In this document: piece after piece, positions 1 through 8,368 of the stretch | Position numbering within the stretch: position 1 is the stretch's first letter | How the letters are laid out: each line of letters opens with the position of its first letter | Notes under the pieces: generated by a model | Database searches by the model: none | What the model was told of the DNA's origin: nothing | Seen by the model: only the letters and a program-made list of their open reading frames with translations | Origin: Rossellomorea sp. SC111 | GTDB lineage: Bacteria > Bacillota > Bacilli > Bacillales > Bacillaceae_B | Assembly (NCBI RefSeq): GCF_024733565.1 | Contig: NZ_JANIOC010000005.1 | Location: 186,001 to 250,000, forward strand | DNA: 64,000 bases | Reading direction: 5' to 3' | Translations under genes and position numbers: made by a program

Positions 1-139
1 TTTCAAGGACAGTGAAGCAATTAGTGTGCAAATTTCAATTCTATTAGAGGGCATTACTTCGATGGCCCAAATCCTCGACATAGAAAAGGTTAGAACCAGT
101 GCATATAAATTAGCTGAAACCATTAAAGTTTCCGAATGA
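1..139 (+). CDS. TetR-family regulator, C-terminal end (partial)
   Basis: An open frame runs in from the window edge and stops at TGA 137-139, giving about 45 residues. The helical segment ILLEGITSMAQILD followed by a charged helix resembles the C-terminal ligand-binding part of TetR repressors; the DNA-binding half lies outside the window. It is followed by an operator-like palindrome and an MFS exporter, the usual arrangement for a TetR repressor controlling an efflux gene. The family call rests on this tail and the context. Confidence 0.5.
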   Translation, partial: FKDSEAISVQISILLEGITSMAQILDIEKVRTSAYKLAETIKVSE

Positions 140-197
140 ATCTATATTGAGGAACGTAGGAAATAATACTTATTTCCTTTATTTTTTTGCCTTTTAT

Positions 198-217
198 TAT
201 AATGAACGTTCTATATA
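198..217. promoter_or_regulatory. Operator-like palindrome upstream of MFS gene
   Basis: A 20-bp imperfect palindrome centred on GAACGTTC (204-211) with TATA arms at both ends (16 of 20 positions symmetric). It overlaps a TATTATAAT -10-like stretch and ends just before the ribosome binding site of the MFS gene. Size and symmetry fit a TetR operator; that the upstream regulator binds it is inferred. Confidence 0.5.
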
Positions 218-232
218 AAAAGGAGGTGCAAT

Positions 233-1369
233 ATGAATTCAACTAAACTGATTTTAGTCGGCTTACCGATGATTGCGGTCACGTATGGTTTATCCCGTTT
301 TAGTTACGGATTAATGCTCCCTTACATTAGTGAATCAATAAGCATGAATTCATCTACTTCCGGTCTGATTTCATCCTTGTCCTATCTTGCCTACTGTATT
401 GCAATCGTATTAGCTATGGTATTTTCCAAACGACTTACTCCTAAATTTATTTTAATGACGGCGGGCTTCTCCTCGATATTGGGTTTAGGATTAATTGCTG
501 TTTCACCTAATTCGTTAATCCTGGGGGTAGGAATTTTTATAGCTGGGCTGAGTACAGGGGTTTCTTCGCCGCCATATGCAGAAATTGTTAGTGAAAATAT
601 TGATAAAAATCTGCAAAACCAGACGAATTCATGGATAAACTCTGGAACTAGCATTGGAACAGCATTGACTGGACTGGTGGCAATCCTACTTGCGGATCAA
701 TGGAGAGTAAGTTATTTCATCTATATGGGGATCGCGATATTCGTGTTAATGGTAAATTACAAATTACTTCCTGAACATCGTTCGGGGGAAAGGCAGGCGG
801 CCATTCGTTTCCGTGAAGAGAATTGGCGGCATTCACTCCAGCTGATCATAGGTTCGATATTATTAGGGATCGTCAGTTCAGCTTATTGGACGTTCTCTCG
901 GGACTTTATTTTGAATTTAGAAAGCGCTCCTGAATATCTTGGCGAATGGTTTTGGGTGATTATCGGAGTAGCAGGGTTACTCGGTGGAACCGTAGGGGCC
1001 GTAATCAATAAAATTGGGATAGGAAGTGCATACCGAATTTCTGTGGTCCTGCTATCTGCATCCTCCCTGACATTAGTGTTTTTTTCAGATAACAAAATGA
1101 CAGGGTTTCTTTCACCCTTCCTTTTTGGGGGCTCGTATATTTTCATGTCGGGAGTTTTAATCGTATGGGGAATTTCCGTATTTAAGAGTAACCCTTCCTT
1201 AGGGCTGGGTGTCCCATTCGTCCTGCTTGCGTTTGGACAAGTGATAGGATCAACGCTTGCTGGATTCATTGCCAATATGGAAGGATATCCTTTTCTGTTT
1301 ATTGTCTTCTCCTTTATTGGTCTCTTCCCTCTCTTCTTAAAACCTAAAAGCGAGAGAGCCAGGGGGTGA
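233..1369 (+). CDS. MFS transporter, YbfB/YjiJ-like
   Basis: A 378-residue integral membrane protein with about 12 hydrophobic segments, the normal size of a major facilitator permease. The N-terminus carries RFSYGLMLP in the first helix, typical of the YbfB/YjiJ-like branch, and a basic loop between helices 2 and 3 (FSKRLTPKF). It probably exports or takes up a small molecule by proton antiport; the substrate cannot be read from sequence. ATG 233 follows AAGGAGGTG closely. The palindrome at 198-217 and the partial TetR gene upstream suggest repressor-controlled expression. It is transcribed towards the convergent hydrolase gene. Confidence 0.85.
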   Translation: MNSTKLILVGLPMIAVTYGLSRFSYGLMLPYISESISMNSSTSGLISSLSYLAYCIAIVLAMVFSKRLTPKFILMTAGFSSILGLGLIAVSPNSLILGVGIFIAGLSTGVSSPPYAEIVSENIDKNLQNQTNSWINSGTSIGTALTGLVAILLADQWRVSYFIYMGIAIFVLMVNYKLLPEHRSGERQAAIRFREENWRHSLQLIIGSILLGIVSSAYWTFSRDFILNLESAPEYLGEWFWVIIGVAGLLGGTVGAVINKIGIGSAYRISVVLLSASSLTLVFFSDNKMTGFLSPFLFGGSYIFMSGVLIVWGISVFKSNPSLGLGVPFVLLAFGQVIGSTLAGFIANMEGYPFLFIVFSFIGLFPLFLKPKSERARG

Positions 1370-1384
1370 GCAAGTGAAGCATGG

Positions 1385-1436
1385 GGACGGTTCTTGTGCT
1401 TCCATTTTTATCGAAAAGGGAGCACAGGAACCGTCC
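1385..1436. repeat. Long hairpin between convergent genes
   Basis: Two 19-nt arms (1385-1403 and 1418-1436) pair fully if two G-U pairs are allowed. The left arm begins GGACGGTTCTTGTGC and the right arm ends GCACAGGAACCGTCC. It separates the convergent MFS and hydrolase genes, lacks a clear T-tract, and resembles the GGGGAC-type intergenic hairpins scattered in Bacillus genomes; a related GGGGACAGGTCC occurs near 50185. It may end transcription from both sides. Confidence 0.55.
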
Positions 1437-1452
1437 AAGCGCTTCCTGATGA

Positions 1453-2025
1453 CTATGCGAGAAAGTCGAGAACCCTCTTGATGACAAGCTTCGTCGCTTC
1501 AGCATCGTAAGAAGGTATACTGCTGTCGGTGAAGAGGTGTTCCTTGCCGTCATATAGAAAAAGCTCAGCGTGATGAGCAGACTTCACAAGTTCACGTGCT
1601 GCGTTGATGTCGCCGTCTTCAACGAAGAAGGGATCTTCATTCATGGCATGAATTTGCACAGGCAAGTCGGCTGGCCATGGAGATTCGAACTCCGAGGTCG
1701 GGAGGCAGGCATGAAAAAACAGAGCGCCTTTTGCACCTTCGCGCGTTTGAGCGAGCTGCTGTGCTGCCGGAACACCGAGTGAAAAACCGGCATAAACGAC
1801 ATCTCGTGAAAGGTCGCCTGCAGCCTGAATGCCACGTGCCGTTACTTCTGCAAATCCGATTTCCTTCACAAATCCTAAGCCTTCTTCCAGTGAGGAAAAT
1901 GTGCGGCCATCAAATAAATCCGGCACATGCACGATATGCCCCGCATCTCTCAGTTGGTCGGCGATTGCTTCAATCCCCTTCGTTTTCCCTAAAACATGGT
2001 GTAACAACAAAACTTCAGCCATCAT
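1453..2025 (-). CDS. Dienelactone hydrolase family protein
   Basis: A 190-residue alpha/beta hydrolase of the dienelactone hydrolase type. The nucleophile elbow is GFSLG, so serine replaces the cysteine of classical dienelactone hydrolases. The C-terminal part holds DPFFVEDGD (acid region) and GKEHLFTD with the candidate catalytic histidine. It is a cytosolic hydrolase of unknown substrate. The start follows GGAGGAG; two adjacent ATG codons (2025 and 2022) are possible. It is monocistronic and convergent with the MFS gene. Confidence 0.8.
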   Translation of the reverse strand: MMAEVLLLHHVLGKTKGIEAIADQLRDAGHIVHVPDLFDGRTFSSLEEGLGFVKEIGFAEVTARGIQAAGDLSRDVVYAGFSLGVPAAQQLAQTREGAKGALFFHACLPTSEFESPWPADLPVQIHAMNEDPFFVEDGDINAARELVKSAHHAELFLYDGKEHLFTDSSIPSYDAEATKLVIKRVLDFLA

Positions 2026-2237
2026 TTACTCCTCCATTTAAATCCGTCTTATGTATAAATTTCGACAAAAATACTGTTTGACCTGCTAGAACTTTAACTT
2101 CTTCCCAATGCTCTAGTTTTGAAAGGGATTGTTGAATTTTCTTGCGTTTTATAAGTGTTATTTGAAATAATTGGAATAGGGAATTGCGACTTTTAAGAAA
2201 GTAATGCTTACTCTTTTCCTGAAAATAGGGAGGCTCA

Positions 2238-2618
2238 ATGATGAAAGGTAAAGAATTATTAGAGGCGGTAGACTTTAAAAAACTGACGATCGTAGAATTA
2301 CAGATAAAATTCGAGGAACTAAAGAATAAATACCCTGAAAAGAAGATTATCTTTTTTACCCAATCTGCAACCATCGAGGCTGATTTTCAGATGCAACTAG
2401 CTGAAAATTTAGAAGAGGAACCTATTTTGGGTCGTGCTCTGCAAGAATACGAGCTTAGTCCAGAAATAGACATTACAGACAAAACAATAATAAATTCTTC
2501 TGCTTGTATTTACTTAACGAATGTGAAACTAACACCCTTATCAACACCGAATTCACCAATGTATCTAGAAGAGTTTATTTTGTTTTCAGACCATTTATTA
2601 GGGTTAACAACTACTTAA
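2238..2618 (+). CDS. Hypothetical protein
   Basis: 126 residues with AGGGAGG upstream of ATG 2238, so likely a real gene. It has no signal peptide or membrane segment. The first 40 residues are charged and probably helical (KELLEAVDFKKLTIVELQIKFEELKNKYPEKK); the rest is mixed alpha/beta. I do not recognise the family. It is the first of the long plus-strand gene series, and its stop codon lies 14 bp before a complete copy of the two-hairpin repeat. Confidence 0.55.
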   Translation: MMKGKELLEAVDFKKLTIVELQIKFEELKNKYPEKKIIFFTQSATIEADFQMQLAENLEEEPILGRALQEYELSPEIDITDKTIINSSACIYLTNVKLTPLSTPNSPMYLEEFILFSDHLLGLTTT

Positions 2619-2632
2619 TAAGTTCTACTGAA

Positions 2633-2708
2633 GGGGGCAATAGCTGAAGAATAGCTAATTGATTACCGGCTATTGCCCATCTTCAATTATTGGGCAGGTT
2701 AACTGAAG
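2633..2708 (+). repeat. Two-hairpin dispersed repeat, copy A (complete)
   Basis: Hairpin I: GGGCAATAGC (2635-2644) pairs perfectly with GCTATTGCCC (2669-2678). Hairpin II: CTTCAATTA (2681-2689) pairs with TAACTGAAG (2700-2708) with one mismatch, around a loop containing GGGCAGG. It lies between a stop codon and the next gene. Related copies are at 4421, 22911, 24892, 25519, 25993 and elsewhere in this window. Confidence 0.8.
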
Positions 2709-2781
2709 CAAGAAGCTAGAATCAAGATATTAAACCTGGAGAGCATACTTATCATTTTCTAATGGAAAAGAGGCATTAGCT

Positions 2782-3276
2782 ATGGGCGTTAATAATTATC
2801 TAATTGAAGGTGTTTCCTGCACCGGGAAAACTACCGTCTGTAATGAATTGCAGCGGCGCGGTTATCAAGCCATTCATGGTGACCGCGAACTTGCCTATCA
2901 AGGCGATCCGGAAACTGGTGAACAGACCGATACTGCCTCCCACGAGAACCACATATGGGATGTAGATAAAGTGAAAGCGTTGATTGATAATAAGGACGAG
3001 CCGTTAACATTTTTCTGCGGTGGGTCCAGGAACTTCTCGAAATTTATCGATCTATTTGACGGTGTGTTTGTTCTCGAAGTCGATACTGAAACATTAAACC
3101 GACGACTGGACGAGCGACCGGAAAATGAATTTGGCGGAAAGAAATCGGAAAGGGAGCTCATAGTCCATTTGCACGAAACGAAAGAAGACATTCCGAAAAA
3201 CGGAATGATCATTGACGCAACTGAATCAATTGAACACATAGTCGATGAGATCGTTCATCAAAGCGAAGGAAATTAG
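2782..3276 (+). CDS. P-loop kinase/ATPase (nucleoside-kinase-like)
   Basis: 164 residues with an N-terminal Walker A motif GVSCTGKTT (about residues 10-18) followed by a strand and HGDRELAYQGDP, the layout of small P-loop kinases (AAA_17/shikimate or nucleoside kinase-like). RRLDERPENEFGGKKSERE near residue 110 looks like the lid region with basic residues. It probably phosphorylates a small molecule with ATP; the substrate is unknown. It is a single-gene unit following repeat copy A. ATG 2782 has only a modest AAAGAGG site. Confidence 0.7.
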   Translation: MGVNNYLIEGVSCTGKTTVCNELQRRGYQAIHGDRELAYQGDPETGEQTDTASHENHIWDVDKVKALIDNKDEPLTFFCGGSRNFSKFIDLFDGVFVLEVDTETLNRRLDERPENEFGGKKSERELIVHLHETKEDIPKNGMIIDATESIEHIVDEIVHQSEGN

Positions 3277-3386
3277 CTGGGGTAAAGTATTGCTCAACTA
3301 ACTGATGGTGGTCAATTTATCTCAGACATTGGTGATGAAATTAGAAAGAAATAATCCTTCTTTTTATAGAACATCTGTTACAAGGA

Positions 3387-4412
3387 ATGAGATGTAATAG
3401 GTCCAAGCTGGGGGCAGAAAATTTGAATGTAGAAGTACATAAAACTGTAGAGCAACTGATTAAGAAAAATAAAAGAAAAAACACAGATATAGAGATAAAG
3501 AATTTACAAACAAATAAAGATGGGTTTAACAATAATATTGCAATGTTTCATCTTACCTATTTCCATGATGAGGGGGTATTTAGTAATAATGTTGTCCTAA
3601 AGGAATTTAGTGGAAATCTGATGCTTTCTAAAGAATTAACACTTCTAAGGAGTAATGCTGTAAATTCCTGCATTAATACTCCAACTGTCTATTTTGTTGA
3701 TATTGATATGGGAATAATGCTGATGGAATACGTTAAAGGGGATACTCTGGACAGATATATTACATCTAATTCAGCAGATAGGGGATTAGCGTTTGGGAAA
3801 TTTGGTACAACCCTTGCACATATTCATTCCATTAGCACTGAAGAGGATCATGACGATATCGATTTACGACACAAAAATGATATCCACTTTTATCTAGAAA
3901 GTTTAAAAAATAGAGTCTCTAAGTTTGAAAACTCAATTTACGTTAATTGCCTTCAAAACATATCGAAAAAATTTAGGGATGTTTCATTTACTGAAGCTTT
4001 AAATCACGGAGATTATCACTTTGGGAATACCATCATAACGAACGAAAATAAATTATATATTTTAGATTGGGAAAAAGCTTTTATAGGAGATCCTCGTTTC
4101 GATATAGCGAATAGCCTTACATTGGGATATTCGTGGTTTGGATTGTGCTTCAAAGAAATTATGGTAGATGCTTATCAGAGCATCATTAATAAAAAAATTG
4201 AACATTTGGAGTGCTTTGAAGCTTTATCAAGTTTTGACTCATTTACTAAGGTGGTCCCCCTAATACAAGGTGCAGATGACTCGCATATTCGTGATAGGTC
4301 TTTTGAGTGGTTAAAGCGACGTTATGAATTATTTGTAAAACATAACGGAACAAGAATTAATGAAGCGGAAGAATACTTACTATCTAAAGGTTTACCATTA
4401 AGTATTTTGTAA
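3387..4412 (+). CDS. Aminoglycoside phosphotransferase (APH) family protein
   Basis: 341 residues with the APH/choline kinase fold. Brenner's motif HGDYHFGN (His207, Asp209) supplies the catalytic aspartate, and YILDWEKAFIGDPRFDIAN is the metal-binding DFG-like segment plus the usual conserved aspartates. LMEYVKGDTLDRYI marks the hinge. It phosphorylates a small hydroxylated substrate; actual aminoglycoside resistance is not shown. ATG 3387 has a weak site; TTG 3423, 8 nt after GGGGG, is an attractive alternative start. Repeat copy B begins 8 bp after the stop. Confidence 0.8.
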   Translation: MRCNRSKLGAENLNVEVHKTVEQLIKKNKRKNTDIEIKNLQTNKDGFNNNIAMFHLTYFHDEGVFSNNVVLKEFSGNLMLSKELTLLRSNAVNSCINTPTVYFVDIDMGIMLMEYVKGDTLDRYITSNSADRGLAFGKFGTTLAHIHSISTEEDHDDIDLRHKNDIHFYLESLKNRVSKFENSIYVNCLQNISKKFRDVSFTEALNHGDYHFGNTIITNENKLYILDWEKAFIGDPRFDIANSLTLGYSWFGLCFKEIMVDAYQSIINKKIEHLECFEALSSFDSFTKVVPLIQGADDSHIRDRSFEWLKRRYELFVKHNGTRINEAEEYLLSKGLPLSIL

Positions 4413-4420
4413 TATCAACC

Positions 4421-4499
4421 GGAGGCAATCACTGAAGAACAGCTAATTGATTCGGCTATAGCCTTCTTCAATTAATGGGCATGATAGGTGGAAATTGAA
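4421..4499 (+). repeat. Two-hairpin dispersed repeat, copy B
   Basis: Same order of motifs as copy A: GGAGGCAAT, CTGAAGAACAGCTAATTGAT, CGGCTATAGCC, CTTCAATTA, TGGGCATGATA. The first stem is weakened. The second is TTCAATT (4467-4473) with AATTGAA (4493-4499) and a longer loop. It fills the space between the APH stop and the Nudix gene. Confidence 0.7.
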
Positions 4500-4523
4500 T
4501 TTATTTTTAAGGGGGAATGTCTT

Positions 4524-4940
4524 GTGTTTGTAGTAAATGTAGAAGGTGCTATTCACCGTGATGGTAAGTGGCTATTAATTCTGAGAAGTGAAAAGGAGGA
4601 ACACGCTGGAGGCACTCTTTCACTAGTGGGCGGAAAATGTGAAATTGAAGGAGTTTCATCAGATATTCTAGAAAGGACTTTAAAACGAGAGATCTTGGAA
4701 GAAGTAGGCAGTGAGGTTACGGGTCTTGAATATGTAAATAGTTCTTCCTTTGTTACTGAATCAGGAATCAATGTAATTGATATCGTTTTTCTATGCCATC
4801 ACAAAACTGGAGAACCTTACGCAAAAAGCACTGAAGAAGTTGATGATGTTATTTGGATGACTACGTCAGAGATTCTTGCGCATACGGAACTACCTGTATA
4901 TCTAAAAGAAAATATTAAACTGGCGGACAAGATGCTATGA
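4524..4940 (+). CDS. Nudix hydrolase
   Basis: About 138 residues. The Nudix box GGKCEIEGV...LKREILEEVG carries the REILEE metal site, with the region between GG and RE about four residues longer than the usual 23-residue signature. It hydrolyses a nucleoside diphosphate-linked substrate; specificity is unknown. I chose GTG 4524 because AAGGGGG lies 8 nt upstream. An upstream GTG (4488) falls inside repeat copy B and has no ribosome binding site. One of five Nudix genes in the window. Confidence 0.8.
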   Translation: MFVVNVEGAIHRDGKWLLILRSEKEEHAGGTLSLVGGKCEIEGVSSDILERTLKREILEEVGSEVTGLEYVNSSSFVTESGINVIDIVFLCHHKTGEPYAKSTEEVDDVIWMTTSEILAHTELPVYLKENIKLADKML

Positions 4941-4993
4941 GCTCATTTGTATGTTAAATGTTAGCAATGGATAAGTAACATAGGAGGTCTACC

Positions 4994-5431
4994 ATGAAAA
5001 TCAACAGAATGGATCATGTAAGTATAAACGTTAACGACCTTGCAAAGGCAAAAGAGTTCTTTATTGGTTTAGGTCTTGAAGTAAAAGCCGAATGGGAAAT
5101 GGATGGAGAACTGTTGGACAGGGTGGTTGGCCTTAAAGATGTGAAAACGTTATGTGTAGGAATGGGGGTGCCGGGCGGTCAGACGTGGATTGAGCTCGTC
5201 AAATATCTTACTCCTTCAGATGAAAACGGTATTCAGCAAACGTTTCCCAACACGTTGGGTATCCGCCATATTTGCTTTGCTGTTGACGATCTTGACACAA
5301 TGGTTGCCCATTTAAAAATGAATGGTACGGAAATCTTCAGTGAGGTCCAGCAATATGAAGAAAGTTATAAGTTATGCTACGTACGTGGTCCGGAGGGGAT
5401 TATTCTAGAGCTGGCGGAGGAAATCAGATGA
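4994..5431 (+). CDS. VOC family (glyoxalase/dioxygenase fold) protein
   Basis: 145 residues with two beta-alpha-beta-beta-beta modules. Likely metal ligands are His in RMDHVSI, Glu in WIELVKY, His in IRHICFAV and Glu in ILELAEE, the 2-His/2-Glu set of glyoxalase I-type and methylmalonyl-CoA epimerase-type enzymes. Substrate unknown. ATG 4994 is preceded by AGGAGG. The next gene starts 17 bp downstream, so the two may be cotranscribed. Confidence 0.85.
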   Translation: MKINRMDHVSINVNDLAKAKEFFIGLGLEVKAEWEMDGELLDRVVGLKDVKTLCVGMGVPGGQTWIELVKYLTPSDENGIQQTFPNTLGIRHICFAVDDLDTMVAHLKMNGTEIFSEVQQYEESYKLCYVRGPEGIILELAEEIR

Positions 5432-5447
5432 AAAAGGGGATGGGGAC

Positions 5448-6101
5448 ATGGGTGAGAATCGAGTACAATCAGTAAGACTAAGTGGAGCGCTATTATCTGA
5501 GACAGAAGATAAGAAAGACATTTATATTCTTGAGAACGGAAAAGAAAAAAAGGTTGGTTTCACTACGGAGAAGATAAAGTTTGTTCGTATCAATGGGCGT
5601 GAAGCAATTGAGAGAGAGCAAACATTGAATTCCGACATTTTGGGCAATAGAACTGGTATTACAATCATTGAGAAGGCAACGCTTAAACCCATTTCCTTTA
5701 CTTATTATCTAGACGGTATCCAACATGTGAAAGCAGAATATGGTGATAAAGGAGTGCATATCGCGATTAATGATAGTGAAAAAACCATCAAACTAAAGGG
5801 AGACTACGTTGACACATTTTCTGTTGAGCTCATATTGCGTGTGCTTCCTTTGAAGTCTGGTTACTCTCTACAATTGGATGGCTTCAATGCAACGCTTGAG
5901 TCAGAAGTCGATATTCACATTCAAGTAGTCGAGTTAGAGCGTATTAAAAGAGGATTTGAAGATTTCGTTGATGCTTGGAAGGTGAAAACGTATTTTGGAA
6001 ATACTCTTCAATACTATTGGATTGATCCTTCCAGCAAGGAGCTGCTGAAACAGTCTTCTCAGATTGGAGACGGACTTGTCTTGGAATTTCGTAGAGGATG
6101 A
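5448..6101 (+). CDS. Hypothetical protein, beta-rich
   Basis: 217 residues, soluble, dominated by alternating strands, with a C-terminal stretch TYFGNTLQYYWIDPSSKELLKQ that is faintly reminiscent of DUF3108-type proteins (a beta-structured fold that ends in a 'convert to measured value' segment). No signal peptide or catalytic motif is visible. It follows the VOC gene by 17 bp with AAAAAGGGG before ATG 5448 and is probably in the same transcript. I would not assign a function. Confidence 0.6.
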   Translation: MGENRVQSVRLSGALLSETEDKKDIYILENGKEKKVGFTTEKIKFVRINGREAIEREQTLNSDILGNRTGITIIEKATLKPISFTYYLDGIQHVKAEYGDKGVHIAINDSEKTIKLKGDYVDTFSVELILRVLPLKSGYSLQLDGFNATLESEVDIHIQVVELERIKRGFEDFVDAWKVKTYFGNTLQYYWIDPSSKELLKQSSQIGDGLVLEFRRG

Positions 6102-6106
6102 CCTTT

Positions 6107-6143
6107 TCACCTTCAATAAACGGGATTCATTTAGTGAAGGTGA
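6107..6143 (+). terminator. Hairpin downstream of the VOC/hypothetical pair
   Basis: TCACCTTCA (6107-6115) pairs perfectly with TGAAGGTGA (6135-6143); TAAA/TTTA inside extends the stem. It lies 6 bp after the stop codon and CTTTTATAG follows. It probably ends the 4994-6101 transcript. Confidence 0.55.
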
Positions 6144-6152
6144 GACCTTTTA

Positions 6153-6509
6153 TAGAGGTTGAATTTTGTAAAATATATAAGGGATTCCTAATGGAATGTT
6201 ATAAAGCCTTGATAATTTTACGTTATATAATGAATTGCCCCTATTAATGAATACTTCATACCTTTATAACAACCCTTCGATAACTAGTTGTAACGCCAAA
6301 GGAATTATTTTTGTGCAAATAAAATTATCATAGGCGTTCCCTTAGACCTCATCAGGTAGAGTGTTGAGGTCCTATAATCTTCCGAATCCAGGAGATTTAT
6401 TTCGAGGTCTGCCTGAATAAAGGGTTTCGTTAGTCTATTTGTATACGTCAACCTATGTTCTTTATCATTTTTCCGTAATTTTCCTCCGAGTAGATGATTT
6501 ATTATAAAG
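6153..6509. other. Intergenic stretch, no gene recognised
   Basis: AT-rich sequence between a plus-strand operon end and the 3' end of the minus-strand SpoIIM-like gene. A minus-strand open frame crosses it (6305-6565) but overlaps the SpoIIM-like coding sequence and resembles nothing known, so I leave it out. Confidence 0.4.
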
Positions 6510-7148
6510 CTATAAGTAAATCTCCACAAGATAGGAAGTAATAAATGCTTCGACCAATGCAGCAAGAAAAAATAAAGGAATAATAATCAATATATAACTT
6601 TTAATTCCGTTCTTTATTATTTCTCTGATATTGTAAGTAGTCATCTTCCTAAAAAACACTTTTTTAAAGATATTTTTATTCACATACATTCCTATTGCTA
6701 CGCTATAAAGAATAGGAATAATTTCAATAACTGCGTGAGGTACAAATGCGATAATCAAAGTTTTTATGACGTTATGCTCCATAATGAGACCGTATCCAGA
6801 GAGTATTCCGACGGCAGCAAAGGAAAGTAAACCAATAATAAATGGAAGTCCATAAACGGGAAGAAATCCTAGTAAAATGATTATTCCCCCTACGAACAAA
6901 TTATTTACTAATATTGAAAAGAAGTTATGTAAATTCGTCAACTTTTCTTTGTTGTTTACCTCTGCCGTTTGTTCAGCAATATTTCTAGATTGTTCAATGA
7001 TGAAATTTTCAAAATATAATGATGCGAAAAACAATAGCAAGGCTGTTAATATCCCTGAAATCAGCACAGTAAATATGGTTTTTCTGTAAAATTCTTTATA
7101 TACCTGCCACTCCATAAAAAATTTATCTATAATGGTGTTCACACTCAT
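6510..7148 (-). CDS. Stage II sporulation protein M (SpoIIM/DUF95) family membrane protein
   Basis: 212 residues with about five membrane segments. NNLFVGGIIILLGFLPVYG, the glycine-rich GILSGYGLIMEHN and PHAVIEIIPILYSVAIGM match the conserved core of the SpoIIM/DUF95 family (the P-H-G/A-x-x-E-I-P element). True SpoIIM works with SpoIID and SpoIIP in septal peptidoglycan removal during engulfment; stand-alone homologues like this one are of unknown role. It is the only minus-strand gene between 2.2 and 34 kb and is divergent from the gene at 7445. Confidence 0.75.
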   Translation of the reverse strand: MSVNTIIDKFFMEWQVYKEFYRKTIFTVLISGILTALLLFFASLYFENFIIEQSRNIAEQTAEVNNKEKLTNLHNFFSILVNNLFVGGIIILLGFLPVYGLPFIIGLLSFAAVGILSGYGLIMEHNVIKTLIIAFVPHAVIEIIPILYSVAIGMYVNKNIFKKVFFRKMTTYNIREIIKNGIKSYILIIIPLFFLAALVEAFITSYLVEIYL

Positions 7149-7237
7149 TTCTAATACGTTCCTCCAATTAGATAACTATCAGATTCTCTTTATTGCGAAT
7201 TTTCTTGTGAAATGATCCCTATTTTAAATAATACCAT

Positions 7238-7258
7238 AAAAAGTAAATTATACTTTTT
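7238..7258. promoter_or_regulatory. Inverted repeat in divergent intergenic region
   Basis: AAAAAGTA (7238-7245), AATTA, TACTTTTT (7251-7258): a perfect 8-bp inverted repeat in the 296-bp gap between the SpoIIM-like gene and the plus-strand gene at 7445. It may be an operator or a transcript hairpin. No regulator gene adjoins it. Confidence 0.35.
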
Positions 7259-7444
7259 ACACTCGAAAAAATATTTTTTTCTAAGAGAGGCAACTATTTG
7301 CTTAATACGGCATTCAATTGATTAACTCCCAACCCAAAAATGGGTAATTATGTTAAAATGTAATTGAGATTTCGAATGCTAGGTTCTCCAACTAATCTAA
7401 TAAGTATTTTGGAGCTTCAAGATTTTCAACAGGGGTGAGTGTTA

Positions 7445-8344
7445 ATGAAAAGAAAGATCCAACCATCACCAGACACTATGAAAGAATGGATAAAAACGTA
7501 TATACCAGATAAAGACCTCTTTTTCCTCACAGAGACCAACTTTGCTAGTTTTACAGAACATGTAAGAGGCGCTTTGGTCATTCCCCACGAAGAGTTCAAA
7601 AATCATTCATCTTATAAACAAGTACAACTTGCCAACAGCTATGAGTATTGGAATCTATCAAAGGACGTTGCCTATGTATTTGTGACACCTCCAGGCTGGG
7701 TGAATCATCTACCAGCTGAGAAGAAAATCGAGCTTTTTCACATTCAAGTGGCAGTGGGAAGGGGCTTGATTCATCCCATCTCTAACTTCTCTGGAGACAC
7801 ATCATCCCTTCATAACAATGTTGTTGAAATGAAGGGTGAGAAGTATGCTGTCTTTCATAAAGCGATGTGGGAAGAACTTTCTTATCGTTGCAAGAAAGAA
7901 CTCATAACAGATATTGCACAAGATTGGGAAGAGTGGACTTGCTATGATGTTCCGACCCTAACCCCTCCACACCTGCTACCGTTTGCCAACACCTTTCCAT
8001 CCAGAGCAGGAAGCAATTGCTTATCGGCCACTCTCTTCGCCATCACCCAACAGGAATGGATCGTACATGAATGGGTCCATCCTCAAACGTTTCTTCAACG
8101 CTTAGAACTGGAAGATTATCATGTCATCCCAGATCAGGATTTGATAGCGGGCGATGTGGTGACGTGGGAGAATGAAGACGGGATCATTCAACACGCCTCT
8201 TACTGCATAGACGGTCAGTTCTTCTTTAATAAACGTGGCCAGACGTTTTTTAATGCGTGGAGTATTGTGCATCTTGATGATCTGAGAGAGGATTGGGGCC
8301 ATTATCATACGAAGACCTTTCGCAAAGCCGAATCGATACAGTGA
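7445..8344 (+). CDS. Hypothetical protein with NlpC/P60-like C-terminal domain
   Basis: About 299 residues, no signal peptide. The C-terminal third has features of a papain-like NlpC/P60 fold: SNCLSATLFA with Cys192 at the start of a helix, the hydrophobic sequence DQDLIAGDVVTWEN, then IIQHASYCIDG with His250 and FNKRGQTFFNAWSIV. The N-terminal two thirds are unrecognised. Peptidase or amidase activity is an inference from the Cys-His spacing. ATG 7445 (7 nt after AGGGGTG) is preferred over the in-frame GTG two codons earlier. Confidence 0.6.
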   Translation: MKRKIQPSPDTMKEWIKTYIPDKDLFFLTETNFASFTEHVRGALVIPHEEFKNHSSYKQVQLANSYEYWNLSKDVAYVFVTPPGWVNHLPAEKKIELFHIQVAVGRGLIHPISNFSGDTSSLHNNVVEMKGEKYAVFHKAMWEELSYRCKKELITDIAQDWEEWTCYDVPTLTPPHLLPFANTFPSRAGSNCLSATLFAITQQEWIVHEWVHPQTFLQRLELEDYHVIPDQDLIAGDVVTWENEDGIIQHASYCIDGQFFFNKRGQTFFNAWSIVHLDDLREDWGHYHTKTFRKAESIQ

Positions 8345-8368
8345 GAAACTCATAGGGAGGAACCATCC

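Noticed and set aside
3277-3354. Short frame after the P-loop kinase gene reading IAQLTDGGQFISDIGDEIRK
   Set aside because: It may be the end of a lost gene, but it has only about 22 codons, no start signal and no recognised family, so it is not listed as a feature.
6305-6565. Minus-strand open frame of 86 codons downstream of the SpoIIM-like gene
   Set aside because: It overlaps the SpoIIM-like coding sequence in another frame, has no ribosome binding site, and its translation resembles no family.
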